A DNA stretch of 64,000 bases, taken from positions 1 to 64,000 of the forward strand of contig CAWJLO010000005.1 of NCBI GenBank assembly GCA_963843685.1, read 5' to 3'. Within the stretch, counting starts at the first letter, position 1. The number at the start of each line of letters is the position of its first letter. Made by a program: the position numbers and the translations under genes. The stretch is from DASQHL01 sp963843685. Its GTDB lineage: Bacteria > Chloroflexota > Dehalococcoidia > DSTF01 > JACRBR01. Below are positions 35,201-44,122 of this stretch, piece by piece. Under the pieces are notes generated by a model that saw nothing but the letters and a program-made list of their open reading frames with translations, made no database searches and was not told where the DNA came from.

Positions 35201-35600
35201 TGCCCAGCGTGGCGGCCAGCGTCCGTGCCTGGAACTCCCCGTCCTGGAAGATCCACATGACGAAGCCGTTGCCGATGAACTGGAACGGCCCGTGCATGAA
35301 GGGCACGTGCTTGTAGTTGTCGGTGTTCGCCGTGCCGAACGTGAAGAACTCGCGGAGCGCCTTCGTGAAGCCGTAGCTGAAGTAGCCGTGCAGGCTCTCG
35401 TCGTGGTGCATGGCCCGGTCGCCGAGCTGGTAGAAGCGCAGCACGGCCGCGAAGACGACCAGCACGCCGTAGGCGGCCAGCTCCCAGTAGCGCGTCGCCA
35501 GCCCCGTGATCCGCTCGCGCGTGGCCTCGTCCACGGCGAACGTCTTCAGCCGTTCGCCCGTCGTGCCCCCGTACTGAGCCTCGGGTTCCTGCACGCTCAT
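32214..35600 (-). CDS. Agl23-like membrane glycosyltransferase-family protein fused to NHL repeats
   Basis: 1128 residues. Residues about 35-640 hold a dozen or more hydrophobic helices with the GT39/GT-C-like luminal acidic loop HHDESLHGYF near residue 78 and SRFTREDIYTAF near 170. This matches the Agl23 (TIGR03663) family linked to archaeal N-glycosylation. A soluble domain follows, and from about residue 830 to the end come five to six NHL beta-propeller repeats (DVAFDAQGNIYVADS, SMAVAPDGTVYVADT, KIVVEPSGNILIADT, GLAVAPNGDIYIAD). Fusion to an NHL propeller suggests extracytoplasmic binding to substrate or partner. Its start overlaps the DUF2298 stop (ATGA). Confidence 0.88.
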   Translation of the reverse strand: MSVQEPEAQYGGTTGERLKTFAVDEATRERITGLATRYWELAAYGVLVVFAAVLRFYQLGDRAMHHDESLHGYFSYGFTKALREFFTFGTANTDNYKHVPFMHGPFQFIGNGFVMWIFQDGEFQARTLAATLGTALVFMPWLFRRQLGTVGALAAAAFIAISPTLMYYSRFTREDIYTAFWTFGIVIFMWRYIATQKDRYLYLTAGFMAGSFCTKETTFMTVGAFILFMDFMFATHLADRIRAKSENMSTAQYAALIIGLSFIAWAIAIGWPWLQKWRERYDLEELPPEANLVIVMGTLALPQYAAGVQFLPFFGKEWRNRAGDNSDSHIATQEFGVAMVMIWSLIAVSVSLGMLWKPKVWLIAAACFWIPFVLLYTTFFSNPAGFFSGIWGSMDYWISQQDVRRGNQPDYYYFITIPVYEFLPLILSIIAACYYAIRGKLQYALYVAAIFVAIIALLLLPSGPQFQKVSLLHIVLPFMLVVVAVLAFPMDRLTRFLMYWAVITAFALTVAGEKMPWLNVHIALPLAVLAGKFVGDFLQRTDLRDDIPKIERFAPYMYAAVASALAILVFVIIGWRSPASIGGWILVLVAFVAVYWSYRGYSRRTAWQVALVGFIAAAGVFTLRAGILASWGHPDNTTYLDSVLTTQDHGEVPDELLVYTQTSGDIPALMDRIDQYAKQSGQGKNLPIEVDPIDGYTWPWAWYLRNYKAVNYPSMSSAYTPPPGSVVLASKDDAPNVQVGSGYGQPIPYHHRRWFPEEYRGADGMYSSQNFFSDLFSGEVKYWLDFWVRRTLPAPVGDSDAVAFFPSDFTGVPTQPVGPTVHTEGDQIVIGGTGTALGQLSAPADVAFDAQGNIYVADSATSNSRIEKYDADGKFIAAAGGFGSDVQLNQPWSMAVAPDGTVYVADTWNHTIVKLDKDLKKVTSWGSGGQVDAGGDPMKLYGPRKIVVEPSGNILIADTGNDRIVEYTPDGDYVRQIGGKDEDAAATLKLKEPTGLAVAPNGDIYIADFWHQRILVLDKDFNQKSEIPVPSWGSFNVTDRPYLALLPDGRLLVTDPNPCGSVGCTSSSDGNVLVFDQAGKQVASYALPREGQSPLERPVGIATDGTSVLVADSAGNVVRKIPLSDIIK

Positions 35601-38261
35601 CTCTGCGCCGCCTCCACCTCGCCTGTCAGGCCCGTCGTTCGATATATCGTAACCGCTCCGTATTGCGCCGCCACCGGCATCGATTGGAACTTGTCCATGC
35701 CCGGGCCCGGGTACAACTGCCTCTCAACATCTCCTACGATCACGAAGGTGATCCCGTATTTCTTGACGATCCGGTCCATCTCTGCCTGGTCCGTCGTCGT
35801 GTACAGGCCGGCGAGATCCTTCATCCGCTCATCGCATTCGGAGCAACGCCCGCCGCGCCACTGGTCCTCGTGCCCTCTCCAGCCCACCACGGCCGGGACG
35901 CCCGTCGCGGTGGAGAACCGCGCGAACTCTGGATTGTAATCGTCTTTCGCTGCCTCCGCGATGACGAAGTCCTGCCCCTGGGCGATGCCCTGGAGCCACG
36001 CGACGGCCTGCTGCTCGTCCGGAGAGAGGAAGCGGCTGGCGTGGAGACTGCCGTCGAAACTGTGAATGCGGTTGGCCGTGCCTCCGAACGGGAACGTCGC
36101 CGCCCCCAACAACACCACGACGGCCAGCACCGCCCACCCCGCGCGATACCACGTCGCTCGCGGAAAGCTCGCCTTCCACCGGCTGCTCAGGTAGTACACG
36201 GCGAACCCGGCCGCGACCGCGAGCATCATCCACGCCTGGTAGTAGAGCTTGAACACGGTGTTCATGCGCGAGTGGAATACGTCGCCCACGAAGAAGAACT
36301 CCGTGCCGAGCACCAGCAGCAGCGCCGTCGCGATCAGCCCCAGCACGAAGATCAGCGGCTCACGCTCGCCGTCCGGCTCAGCGCCGGCGTCGCGCCGTGC
36401 CGTGACCTCGCACCACAGCGCGACCAGCGCCGCTGCCAGGAGCGCGCCGAGGAAGAGCGCCGTGACCCAGCCGTTGCCACGGTCGCCGATCTGCGTGAAC
36501 AGCCCGGTGTGGCTGCCGCCGAGGTTCGCGCTGCCATTCGTGTGCTCGAACAGGAAGACGGCAGCCCAGCCGGCGATGACGAGCACCAACGGCACGAAGG
36601 AGATCGCCGTCATCCTCCGCGTGATGCGGTCGCGTGCGGCCAGCAGCCGCGCCCCGACGAGCGGCAGCGCGAGCGCGAAGAGGGGCCCCCAGAAGATCAG
36701 CAGGTGCAGCGGCTTGGTCGCCGGGATGCTGATGTTCGGATTGGAGACGACGGCGCCGATGCCACTCGCCTGCGACGTGAAGCTCAGGTAGAACGGCAGG
36801 TACAGCACCACCGCCAGCACGATGAGCGGCACGGCGAACGACAGCGCCTGCACCGCCAGCTCCGCGATCCAGCCGCCAAAGTACATCCGCGCCAGCACGA
36901 TCAGCTCCAGCACGATCACCAGGCCCACCACGCCCGCGCCGGCCCGCCCGCCGAACGTCGTCGCGAGCGCGAACGCCAGGAGATTGACGATCAGCCCGAC
37001 GATCACGACGTTCCACGTGGTCTGTGTGAACGTCGTCGCCGCGGGCGGTGGAGCGCCCGTGTCGCGCGCGCGCCAGATCTGCATGCCGTCCTTCAGCGTC
37101 GCCGCCCCGACGACGACGAACGCCATCGTCGCGATGTCCCACGTGTTCAGGAACGCCAGCCCGCCGACGATCATCGCCGCCGCGGCGAGCACCAGCGGCC
37201 GCTCCAGCCAGAACGCGAGATCGAGCGGCTCCGCGCTGCGGTACAGCGTCAGTGCCAGCGCCACCGCGATCAGCACGAACGGCAGCGCCATCACATGCGG
37301 GTGCAGGTCGCCCAGCACGAAGCTGAACATCGGGAACTCGGTGATCACCCGCGCGGTGTCGTCCGCCTGGTTGAGCGGGTAGATGCGCGACGCGTTGAAG
37401 AAGCCGAAGAACGCCGACGGGAACCAGCTGTGCCGCGCAGCCTTCGGCCCCAGCCCCATCGATATCGATCCAGTCGTAGAAGCTCTGGTTGCCGATGTGG
37501 CGTGACGACAGGAAGACGAACACCCAGCTGAGATTCCCCATCACGACGAGGAACAGCCCGCCGGCGACCCCGAACAACGGCGGCCGCCACCTCAGCATCG
37601 AGCGCCCTGACTCCCCCGCCGGCGCCGGCGCACTCGCCGACTCGCGCATCTCCACCAGGTTGTAGACCAGCCCGGCGGCGCCGACGAGCGCCATCGCCGC
37701 GATCATCGCCAGCCCGACGTTGTACGCGACGTCCGTCGGCACCTCCGCCAGCCGGCCCGTCATGGCGACCAGCAGGTAGCCGAAGTAGTAGTACGCGACG
37801 GTGTGTCCGGAGAGCCACGGGTCCTGCGGCGGGAAGTGCGACGCGCGTGTCGCCGCATTCACGTACATCAGGTCCATCGGCTGCTCGGTGATGTTCGCGT
37901 AGCCTACCTTCGACCGCAGCCAGACGACGATCGCGAAGACGACGAAGAACAGCAGCTCGACGCCCAGCACGTACCAGCCGTGAGCCGCCACCCACGTCCT
38001 CAGCCCCGCTCGCTCGCGATACACGACGACGCCGGACCCGAAGGCGATGAGCACCAGCACGAGCGTGACGCCGCCGTTCGAGTTCGGCAGCACCTGCAGG
38101 CTGTTGAGCAGCCAGAACAGGTATCCGACCAGCAGCAACCCGAACGGCTTGGAGAGCGCGTATCCGCGGTCAGGCAGGCGCCGGAAGAGCGCCTGGCACA
38201 GCGGGAACGCGAGCGTCCCGATCAGCAGGAGGACGAACCACCACCGCAGCGTCTCGCTCAC
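35597..38261 (-). CDS. DUF2298 (Chlor_Arch_YYY) membrane protein, split by one +1 frameshift
   Basis: The reading crosses frames at a run of four G near 37454-37457 (minus strand GGGG where GGG restores the frame). Corrected length is about 887 residues. It has 14 or more hydrophobic helices. Motifs include HTVAYYYFGYLLVA, whose tyrosines give the family its name, DPWLSGH, FPMFSFVLGDLHPHVMALP and the late KAPSF-like region absent here but with FVGDVFHSRMNTVFKLYYQ present. The family is known from Chloroflexota and archaea beside Agl23-type proteins and is thought to act in surface glycan assembly. GTG start; the stop overlaps the next gene. Confidence 0.9.
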
Positions 38262-38372
38262 AGCGGCGTGCGGTCCGTCGCGGACGCGGGAGCGGCGTCG
38301 CGTCGATGAGACGTTGACTGCGGCGGCGCCTGTGAGGATCGCGGCTGTCGGACGGGAACGGCCCTCCCTGCG

Positions 38373-39353
38373 TTACTGAAACAGCGCTTCGACGAACTCC
38401 CGCGCATCGAACGGCGTCAGGTCCTCCGGCTTCTCTCCCGTGCCGATGAATCGCACCGGGATCTCGAGCTGATCGGACACGGCGAACACGATGCCGCCCT
38501 TCGACGTGCCGTCGAGCTTCGTCAGGCAGAGCGCCGTGATCGGCACGACGTCCGCGAACGCTTTCGCCTGCACCAGCGCGTTCTGGCCCGTCGTCGCGTC
38601 CAGCACCAGCATCACCTCGTCGGGCCCCTCGGGCAGCTTGCGCTCGATGACGCGCCGGATCTTCCCCAGCTCCTCCATCAGGTTGAACTTCGTGTGCAGG
38701 CGCCCGGCTGTGTCGATCAGCACCACGTCCGCCCCGCGGCTCTCGGCCGCCGTCATCGCGTCGAACACCACCGCCCCCGGGTCGGCGCCCTGCTTGTGCG
38801 CGACGACGTCCGCGCCGACGACTTCGCCCCAGCTCTTCAGCTGCTCGATCGCCGCAGCGCGGAAGGTGTCGGCGGCCGCAACGACGACCTTCTCGCCGTC
38901 CTCACGATACGCCTGCGCCAGCTTGGCGACGCTCGTCGTCTTGCCGGTGCCGTTCACGCCGACGATCAGGATCACGGACGGCCTGCCGGGCGGCGGCGGT
39001 TCCTCCTCGCCCCAGATCCGCCCCTTCGCCGTCCCGGCCTGCAGCACCTGCACCAGCTCGTTCTGCAGCAACTCGCGCACGGCGGCCGGGTCCTTCACCC
39101 GGTCGCGCTCGACCTTCATCTGCACCTCACCGAGGATCTTGTGCGTCGTGGAGACCCCCGTGTCGGCGCCGATCAGCAGCTCCTCCAGCTCCTCCCAGAT
39201 GTCGTCGTCGAGCTTGGCGCGGTCGAAGAGGCCGGAGATGCTGCCGAACCACCCCTTCCGGGTGCGCTCGAGCGCCTGCTCGGTCTTCTCGTCCGTCTCC
39301 TTGGTGCGCTTGAAGATACGAAGAATCAGCGGCCTCCCTTTGTGCCGGGGCAT
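38373..39353 (-). CDS. ftsY: Signal recognition particle receptor FtsY
   Basis: About 326 residues from the ATG. N domain (KRTKETDEKTEQALERTR, DDDIWEELEELLIGADTG), then the SRP GTPase G domain: G1 GVNGTGKTTSVAKLA, DTFRAAAIEQL, DTAGRLHTKFNLMEEL, TKLDGTSKGG and the closing GTGEKPEDL. It docks ribosome-SRP complexes at the membrane. The start is doubtful: the ATG at 39353 lies inside a good -10 box. The transcript would begin downstream, where GGGAGG (39338-39333) precedes CTG (39329) or ATT (39326) six bases on. These would give MILRIFKR-type starts. Confidence 0.93.
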   Translation of the reverse strand: MPRHKGRPLILRIFKRTKETDEKTEQALERTRKGWFGSISGLFDRAKLDDDIWEELEELLIGADTGVSTTHKILGEVQMKVERDRVKDPAAVRELLQNELVQVLQAGTAKGRIWGEEEPPPPGRPSVILIVGVNGTGKTTSVAKLAQAYREDGEKVVVAAADTFRAAAIEQLKSWGEVVGADVVAHKQGADPGAVVFDAMTAAESRGADVVLIDTAGRLHTKFNLMEELGKIRRVIERKLPEGPDEVMLVLDATTGQNALVQAKAFADVVPITALCLTKLDGTSKGGIVFAVSDQLEIPVRFIGTGEKPEDLTPFDAREFVEALFQ

Positions 39354-39380
39354 TCTAGCGAGTGGGATCGAGGGGGTGAA
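39352..39380 (-). promoter_or_regulatory. Promoter before ftsY
   Basis: On the minus strand: TTCACC (39380-39375), a 17-base spacer, TAGAAT (39357-39352). The -10 overlaps the annotated ATG of ftsY, so the true start must be downstream if this promoter is used. Confidence 0.5.
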
Positions 39381-39421
39381 GCGAGGGCCCGGCCGCGCCG
39401 TAGCGGTGCCGCTCGCCATGC

Positions 39422-42400
39422 CTATTCGAGCAGGTCCGTGTCGACGTCCGCCAGGCGGAGGCTCAGCACGCGGGAGACGCTGTCGGCGCCCATCGAGACG
39501 CCATAGATCGTGTCGGCCGTCTCGATCGTGCGGCGGTTGTGCGTGATGATGATGAACTGCGTCCGCTGCGAGAGCGCCCGCAGCTCCTCGACGAAGCGGC
39601 CGACGTTCGCCTCATCCAGGGCTGCGTCCACCTCGTCCAGCACGCAGATCGGCGACGGGTTCGCCTGCAGGAGCGCGAAGAGCAGCGCGACGGCCGTCAG
39701 GGAGCGCTCGCCGCCGGAGAGCAGCGCCAGGGAGCCCAGCTTCTTGCCGGGAGGCTGCGCGTAGATCTCGACGCCCGGCAGTCCGTACTCGTCGGTCTCG
39801 CCCAGCTCCAGGCGCGCCGTCCCGCCACGGAAGAAGGCGCTGAAGTAGCGCTCGAACTCCCGGTTCACGAGCTTGAACGTCGTGCGGAAGCGGTCGCGGA
39901 TCTCCGTCTCCAGCTCGCCGATCGCGTGGTTGAGCTGCTCCTCGGCCTGCGACAGATCGCCGAGCTGGCCGCTGAGGAAGTCGAACCGCTCGCGGCTCTC
40001 CTCGTACTCGCTGGCAGCTTCTTCGTTGACGGGGCCAAGCGCGCGGATCTGCGCCCGCAGGTCGGCGATCTGGTCGCGCATCTCCGTCGCGTTGATCGGC
40101 GCGCCGCCGCGGATCGGCGGCAGGTCCGGGCCGTCTTCGCTGCGCATCCATCCCGGCAGGTCGCCGGCGACGCGCGCGTACGACTCTGCCGGCTCGTCCT
40201 CGGGCTCCGGTTCTGGCTCGGGCGCGCGCTCGACGTCGCCGTCGGCCGTCGCGACGAACCCCTCGCCCTCCAGGCTCGCACGCAGCTGCTCCAGCTCGTC
40301 GCCGCGCGACCGGACGTCCGATTCGGCCTCGTAGACCATGCGCTCCGCGCTGCGGATCTTCTCGTTCGATTCGGCGAACTGCGCGGCGAGCGCCCGCTCG
40401 CGCGACTCAAGCTGCGTTGCCTCTTCGCGCGCCGGCTCCAGCTCCGCCCGCAGGGCGTCTGCTTCTTCGTTCTTCGCGCTCAGCTCGCGCTGCGTCGCGC
40501 CCAGGCGCGCCGCGACCGCCTGCGCCTCCTCGCGCATGCGCGTCTGCTGCTCTTCCTTCGTGGCGATCTGGCGCGCCAGGCGTTCGTGGCCCACGCGCTC
40601 CGCATCCGTCACCTGCCGCTCGGAGCGCAGCGCGCCGTCGAGGCTGGCGACGTGGGCGGCCTCCTCCGCGATAGCGTCGGCGAGGGTGCGCCGTTCGTCT
40701 TCCAGCTCCACCAGCGAGGCGCGCGCCTGCTGCTCGCGCGCCGAGGACTCTCGCGCTTCCGTCGCCCGCGTCTGGCGTTCCGCCTCGGCGCGCTCCCGCC
40801 GCTCGCGCAGCGTTTCGATTCGCTCGTCGCGTTGGCGGACGGTCAACGTGTGTGCGCGCAATCGCGCTGCAAGTTCCGCCAGTCGCGGCTTCGCCTTCGC
40901 CAGGTCCGTCTCGATGCGCGCGCCCGTCGTCCGCCGCACCTCGATCTCGGCCCAGAGTTCTACCGCGCGACGCTCGGACTCCTGATGCAGCCGCAACGCA
41001 TCCCGCAGCGCCGACTCCTTCTCCTCGATCAGCGGCCGCAGCCGCGCAACCTCCGCCGGCAGGTCGGCCATCTCGCGCTCGCGTACGAACGTCGCCTCGA
41101 TGGTGGCTTGCGATCCCGCCGACACCGAGCCCACCGGCCGCACCAGCACGCCGTCCATCGTCGCCACAGCGCCCGCAAGGCCGCGGCGGACCACGCGCTG
41201 GGCGAACGAGATGTCCTCCACCACGACCGTCCGGCCGAGCACCGTGTCGATGAGCTTGCGGTAGCGGCCCTCGCAGCGCACGAGGCCCGACGCGACGCCG
41301 ACCATGCCGCGCTCCTTGATCAGGTGCAGCGGCCGGGTCTCCTGGAAGCTGTCGAGCGCGTACATCGTCGCGCGCCCGCTGTCGCCTTCGAGCAGCAGCG
41401 CCGTCGCGTTGCGGATGTCCGCCTCCCGCTCCATCACGATCGCGAAGAGGTTCTCTGCCAGTGCGGCCTCGATCGCCTTCTCCAGCCCGGGGGGCACGCG
41501 GATCAGCTGACCGACCAGCCCCACGACGCCGCGCAGTTCGATGTCCGCGGGCACGGTCTCCCGCTTGATGATGCCGCCCGCTTCGAGGATCATCCGTACG
41601 CCGGCGTCGGGCAGCTGCGGCGTCGTGTCCAGCGTCTCCACCAGCTCCAGCCGCACCTGCGCCGCCTCGAGCTGCGTCCGCAGCGAGCGCAGCTCCTCTT
41701 CGATGGCCGTCTGGTCGCGGCGATACGCCGCCGCGGCATTGATCTCGCGCTCGCGCTCCTTCGTGGCCTGTTCGAGCGTTGGCGCTACCTCCGCGGCCTC
41801 GCGCACGAGCCGCGCGTAGTCGCGCGCCCACGCCGCCACGTCGCCGATCAGCTTCTTCCGCTCTTCCAGCGACACGTCGCGCTCGCGGCGCAGCGCCGCC
41901 GCGTTGTCGGACGCATCCGTGATGCGCTTGCCCAGCTCCTCGACGGCGACAAGGGCACGCGCGGTGGCCTGCTCGTCGGCCATCGCTTCGCGCTGGAGCC
42001 GCAGCAGATCTTGCTCGACGGTCGCCAGCCGTTCGCGGTGCCGCCTCAACTCTTCCTGCGCGGTGGCCAGCGTCGCCTCCAGCTCGGCTGTGTCGGGTAC
42101 CACGGCCGCGCTCGCCTGCGCCGACGCGTCGGCCCGCAACGCCGTCAGCTCCGCCGCCAGCTCCTCCAGCCGTTCGGCCAGCATCTTTCCGCGCTCGGTG
42201 TCGAGCGCGGCTCGCCGTTCCAAGTCGCTGACGTAGTCCCTCAGCTTGCGCAGTCGCTCTTCGCGCACGGCGATCTCGCCGCGCCGCTCGCCGATCGCCG
42301 CGCGCAGCTGGACGAGCCCGTCCTCGCACGCCTTCGCGTCGCGCTTGACCGCCTCGAACTCCTCCTTGCGCTGATCCTGCGTCGTGATCGCGGCCAGCAG

Positions 42401-43120
42401 CGCCTCGTTGACCTCGCGCCACTGGTGCCCGTACCACGCGTGCAGCGTCGTCGCCAACTCCGCCGCAAGCTCCCGGTACTTCCCCGCTCGCCCCGCCTGC
42501 CGCTCGAGCTGGTTGATGCGCGGCTCGATCTCGCGCACAAGCATGCGCACGCGGTCCATGTTCTCACGCGTCGCCTTCAGCTTGTGTTGCGCGTCCTCGA
42601 GCTGTGTGCGGTAGAGCCGCACCTCGGCTGCCTCTTCGATCAGCCCGCGCCGGTCCTCCGGCCGCAGGCTCAGCACCTGCTCAACCATGCCCTGGCCCAT
42701 GAAGGCGTAGCTGTTCTGGCCGACCTGCGCCCGCATGAAGAGGTCGACGACATCGCGGAGCCGGACCTTCGAGTTGTTGATCAGGTACTCGTTCTCGCCG
42801 CTGCGGTACGCCCGGCGCGAGACGACGACCTCGTCGAACTCGATCGGCAGCCAGTGGCCGCTGTTGTCGAGCGTGATGTTCACTTCTGCGACGCCCATCG
42901 GCGCGCGCTTGTCGCTCCCGGCGAAGATCACGTCTTCGGTCTTGCGGGCGCGCAACATGCGGCTGGCGTGCTCGCCCAGCACCCAGCGCAGCGAATCGGC
43001 AACGTTCGTCTTACCGGTGCCGTTCGGGCCGACGACGCAGGTCACGCCCGTGCCGAACTGCAGCGCGGTCTTGTTCGCGAAGCTCTTGAAGCCCTGGATC
43101 TCCAGCTTCTTCAGGTACAA
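39422..43120 (-). CDS. smc: Chromosome segregation protein SMC
   Basis: 1232 residues, normal SMC size. The Walker A (VVGPNGTGKTNVADSLRWVLGE, quoted up to 20: GPNGTGKT, about residues 32-39) and Q-loop region lie at the N-terminus. Long coiled coils flank a hinge at about residues 520-680. The C-terminal head has the ABC signature LSGGERSLTAVALLFAL and Walker B with ICVLDEVDAALD, followed by TQFIIITHN. It compacts and segregates the chromosome with ScpA/ScpB. It follows rnc immediately and precedes ftsY, an rnc-smc-ftsY order common in bacteria. Confidence 0.97.
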   Translation of the reverse strand: MYLKKLEIQGFKSFANKTALQFGTGVTCVVGPNGTGKTNVADSLRWVLGEHASRMLRARKTEDVIFAGSDKRAPMGVAEVNITLDNSGHWLPIEFDEVVVSRRAYRSGENEYLINNSKVRLRDVVDLFMRAQVGQNSYAFMGQGMVEQVLSLRPEDRRGLIEEAAEVRLYRTQLEDAQHKLKATRENMDRVRMLVREIEPRINQLERQAGRAGKYRELAAELATTLHAWYGHQWREVNEALLAAITTQDQRKEEFEAVKRDAKACEDGLVQLRAAIGERRGEIAVREERLRKLRDYVSDLERRAALDTERGKMLAERLEELAAELTALRADASAQASAAVVPDTAELEATLATAQEELRRHRERLATVEQDLLRLQREAMADEQATARALVAVEELGKRITDASDNAAALRRERDVSLEERKKLIGDVAAWARDYARLVREAAEVAPTLEQATKEREREINAAAAYRRDQTAIEEELRSLRTQLEAAQVRLELVETLDTTPQLPDAGVRMILEAGGIIKRETVPADIELRGVVGLVGQLIRVPPGLEKAIEAALAENLFAIVMEREADIRNATALLLEGDSGRATMYALDSFQETRPLHLIKERGMVGVASGLVRCEGRYRKLIDTVLGRTVVVEDISFAQRVVRRGLAGAVATMDGVLVRPVGSVSAGSQATIEATFVREREMADLPAEVARLRPLIEEKESALRDALRLHQESERRAVELWAEIEVRRTTGARIETDLAKAKPRLAELAARLRAHTLTVRQRDERIETLRERRERAEAERQTRATEARESSAREQQARASLVELEDERRTLADAIAEEAAHVASLDGALRSERQVTDAERVGHERLARQIATKEEQQTRMREEAQAVAARLGATQRELSAKNEEADALRAELEPAREEATQLESRERALAAQFAESNEKIRSAERMVYEAESDVRSRGDELEQLRASLEGEGFVATADGDVERAPEPEPEPEDEPAESYARVAGDLPGWMRSEDGPDLPPIRGGAPINATEMRDQIADLRAQIRALGPVNEEAASEYEESRERFDFLSGQLGDLSQAEEQLNHAIGELETEIRDRFRTTFKLVNREFERYFSAFFRGGTARLELGETDEYGLPGVEIYAQPPGKKLGSLALLSGGERSLTAVALLFALLQANPSPICVLDEVDAALDEANVGRFVEELRALSQRTQFIIITHNRRTIETADTIYGVSMGADSVSRVLSLRLADVDTDLLE

Positions 43121-43822
43121 CTAGGCGATCTCCTGTTCGTCGATCTCGTTCAGCGCGCGTTGCGCCGCTTCCTTCTCGGCCATCTGCTTGCTCCGGCCCT
43201 CTCCCACTCCCAGCGGCTTCCCGCTCACCATCACCTGCACCGTGAAGCGGCGCGCGTGGTCGGGCCCCTCGGTCTTCAGGAGCTTATACGACGGCGTCGT
43301 CTGCCATCGCGACTGGATCACCTCCTGCAGACGCGACTTCGGGTCGTGCGGCATGCCTTTCTTGCGCAGCGCCTGCAACTCGTCCTTCAGCGTCCGCCGT
43401 ACGAACGCGCGCACCGCCGCGATGCCGCCATCGAGGAAGATCGCGCCGACGAGCGCCTCGTACGCCCGCGCCATGTTCGTCGGCCGGCGCCGGCCCCCCG
43501 CTGCGTCTTCACCCCGCCCGAGCTGCAGGTACTCCCCCAGCTCGAACCGCGCCGCCGCGCGCGCCAGCGTATCCCGCCGCACCAGGTGCGCCCGCAGCTC
43601 GGTCAGCTTCCCCTCGTCGACGTCCGGGTACTCGTTGTAGAGCTGCTGCGCGACGACCACGCCGAGCGCCGCGTCACCGAGGAACTCCAGCCGCTCGTTG
43701 GAGCCAACGTCGATGCCGGGGTTTTCGTTCAGGTAGGACGTGTGGACCAGCGCCTGCTTCAGCAGGCTCGGATTCTTGAACTTGAGGCGCAGCCGCGCTT
43801 CGAGCTCCTTCCAGTCCGGCAC
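43121..43822 (-). CDS. rnc: Ribonuclease III
   Basis: 233 residues. The catalytic domain carries NERLEFLGDAALG with the metal-binding Glu and Asp (about residues 43-52), and AYEALVGAIFLDGG with the second metal site (about 123-136). The C-terminal double-stranded RNA-binding domain ends in GRSKQMAEKEAAQRAL. It processes rRNA and structured transcripts. The GTG start at 43822 has GAGAGG seven bases upstream; the longer open frame has non-family sequence. A perfect 9-bp hairpin lies about 55 bases before the start and could be a self-cleavage site. Confidence 0.95.
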   Translation of the reverse strand: MPDWKELEARLRLKFKNPSLLKQALVHTSYLNENPGIDVGSNERLEFLGDAALGVVVAQQLYNEYPDVDEGKLTELRAHLVRRDTLARAAARFELGEYLQLGRGEDAAGGRRRPTNMARAYEALVGAIFLDGGIAAVRAFVRRTLKDELQALRKKGMPHDPKSRLQEVIQSRWQTTPSYKLLKTEGPDHARRFTVQVMVSGKPLGVGEGRSKQMAEKEAAQRALNEIDEQEIA

Positions 43823-43877
43823 GGTCCCACCTCTCGTCGCGGGGAGCCCTCGAACGCCCATGGCCCCGAAAACGAAG

Positions 43878-43898
43878 ACGACCGCCCGGGGCGGTCGT
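43878..43898 (-). other. Perfect hairpin in the rnc leader
   Basis: A 9-bp stem (43898-43890 with 43886-43878) with a 3-nt loop, followed on the minus strand by CTTCGTTTTC. It sits in the 5' leader of rnc and could be an attenuator, terminator or RNase III target. No minus-strand gene lies just upstream that would need a terminator. Confidence 0.5.
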
Positions 43899-44109
43899 AG
43901 CGCGCGGCAATCGAACGGTGCGACCGGCGCCCGATCTGCTCGGGGATGCCGCGGCACCCCTGCGCGGATCGCGCCGTTCACGCTCCAGCCGGTTGCGGCC
44001 ATCGGGGTTCCTTCCCCACGCGTCCGCTTACCCGATTGAACCCGCCCGTCGCCGAACCGTGCTGATCATAGGTACCCGCCGGTCGGAGTGTCAAGGCGAG
44101 GCGCCTGCC

Positions 44110-44115
44110 TATACT
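44110..44115 (+). promoter_or_regulatory. -10 element for leaderless cca-type gene
   Basis: TATACT ends seven bases before the ATG at 44123, so transcription should start at the A of the start codon. No clear -35 is seen. Confidence 0.55.
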
Positions 44116-44122
44116 GCGCCCG

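Noticed and set aside
39539..43900. A 1453-codon open frame on the plus strand opposite smc and rnc
   Set aside because: It is an artefact of high GC: few stop codons occur opposite a biased gene. Its product is Arg, Leu and Val-rich without domains, and smc and rnc are unmistakable on the other strand.
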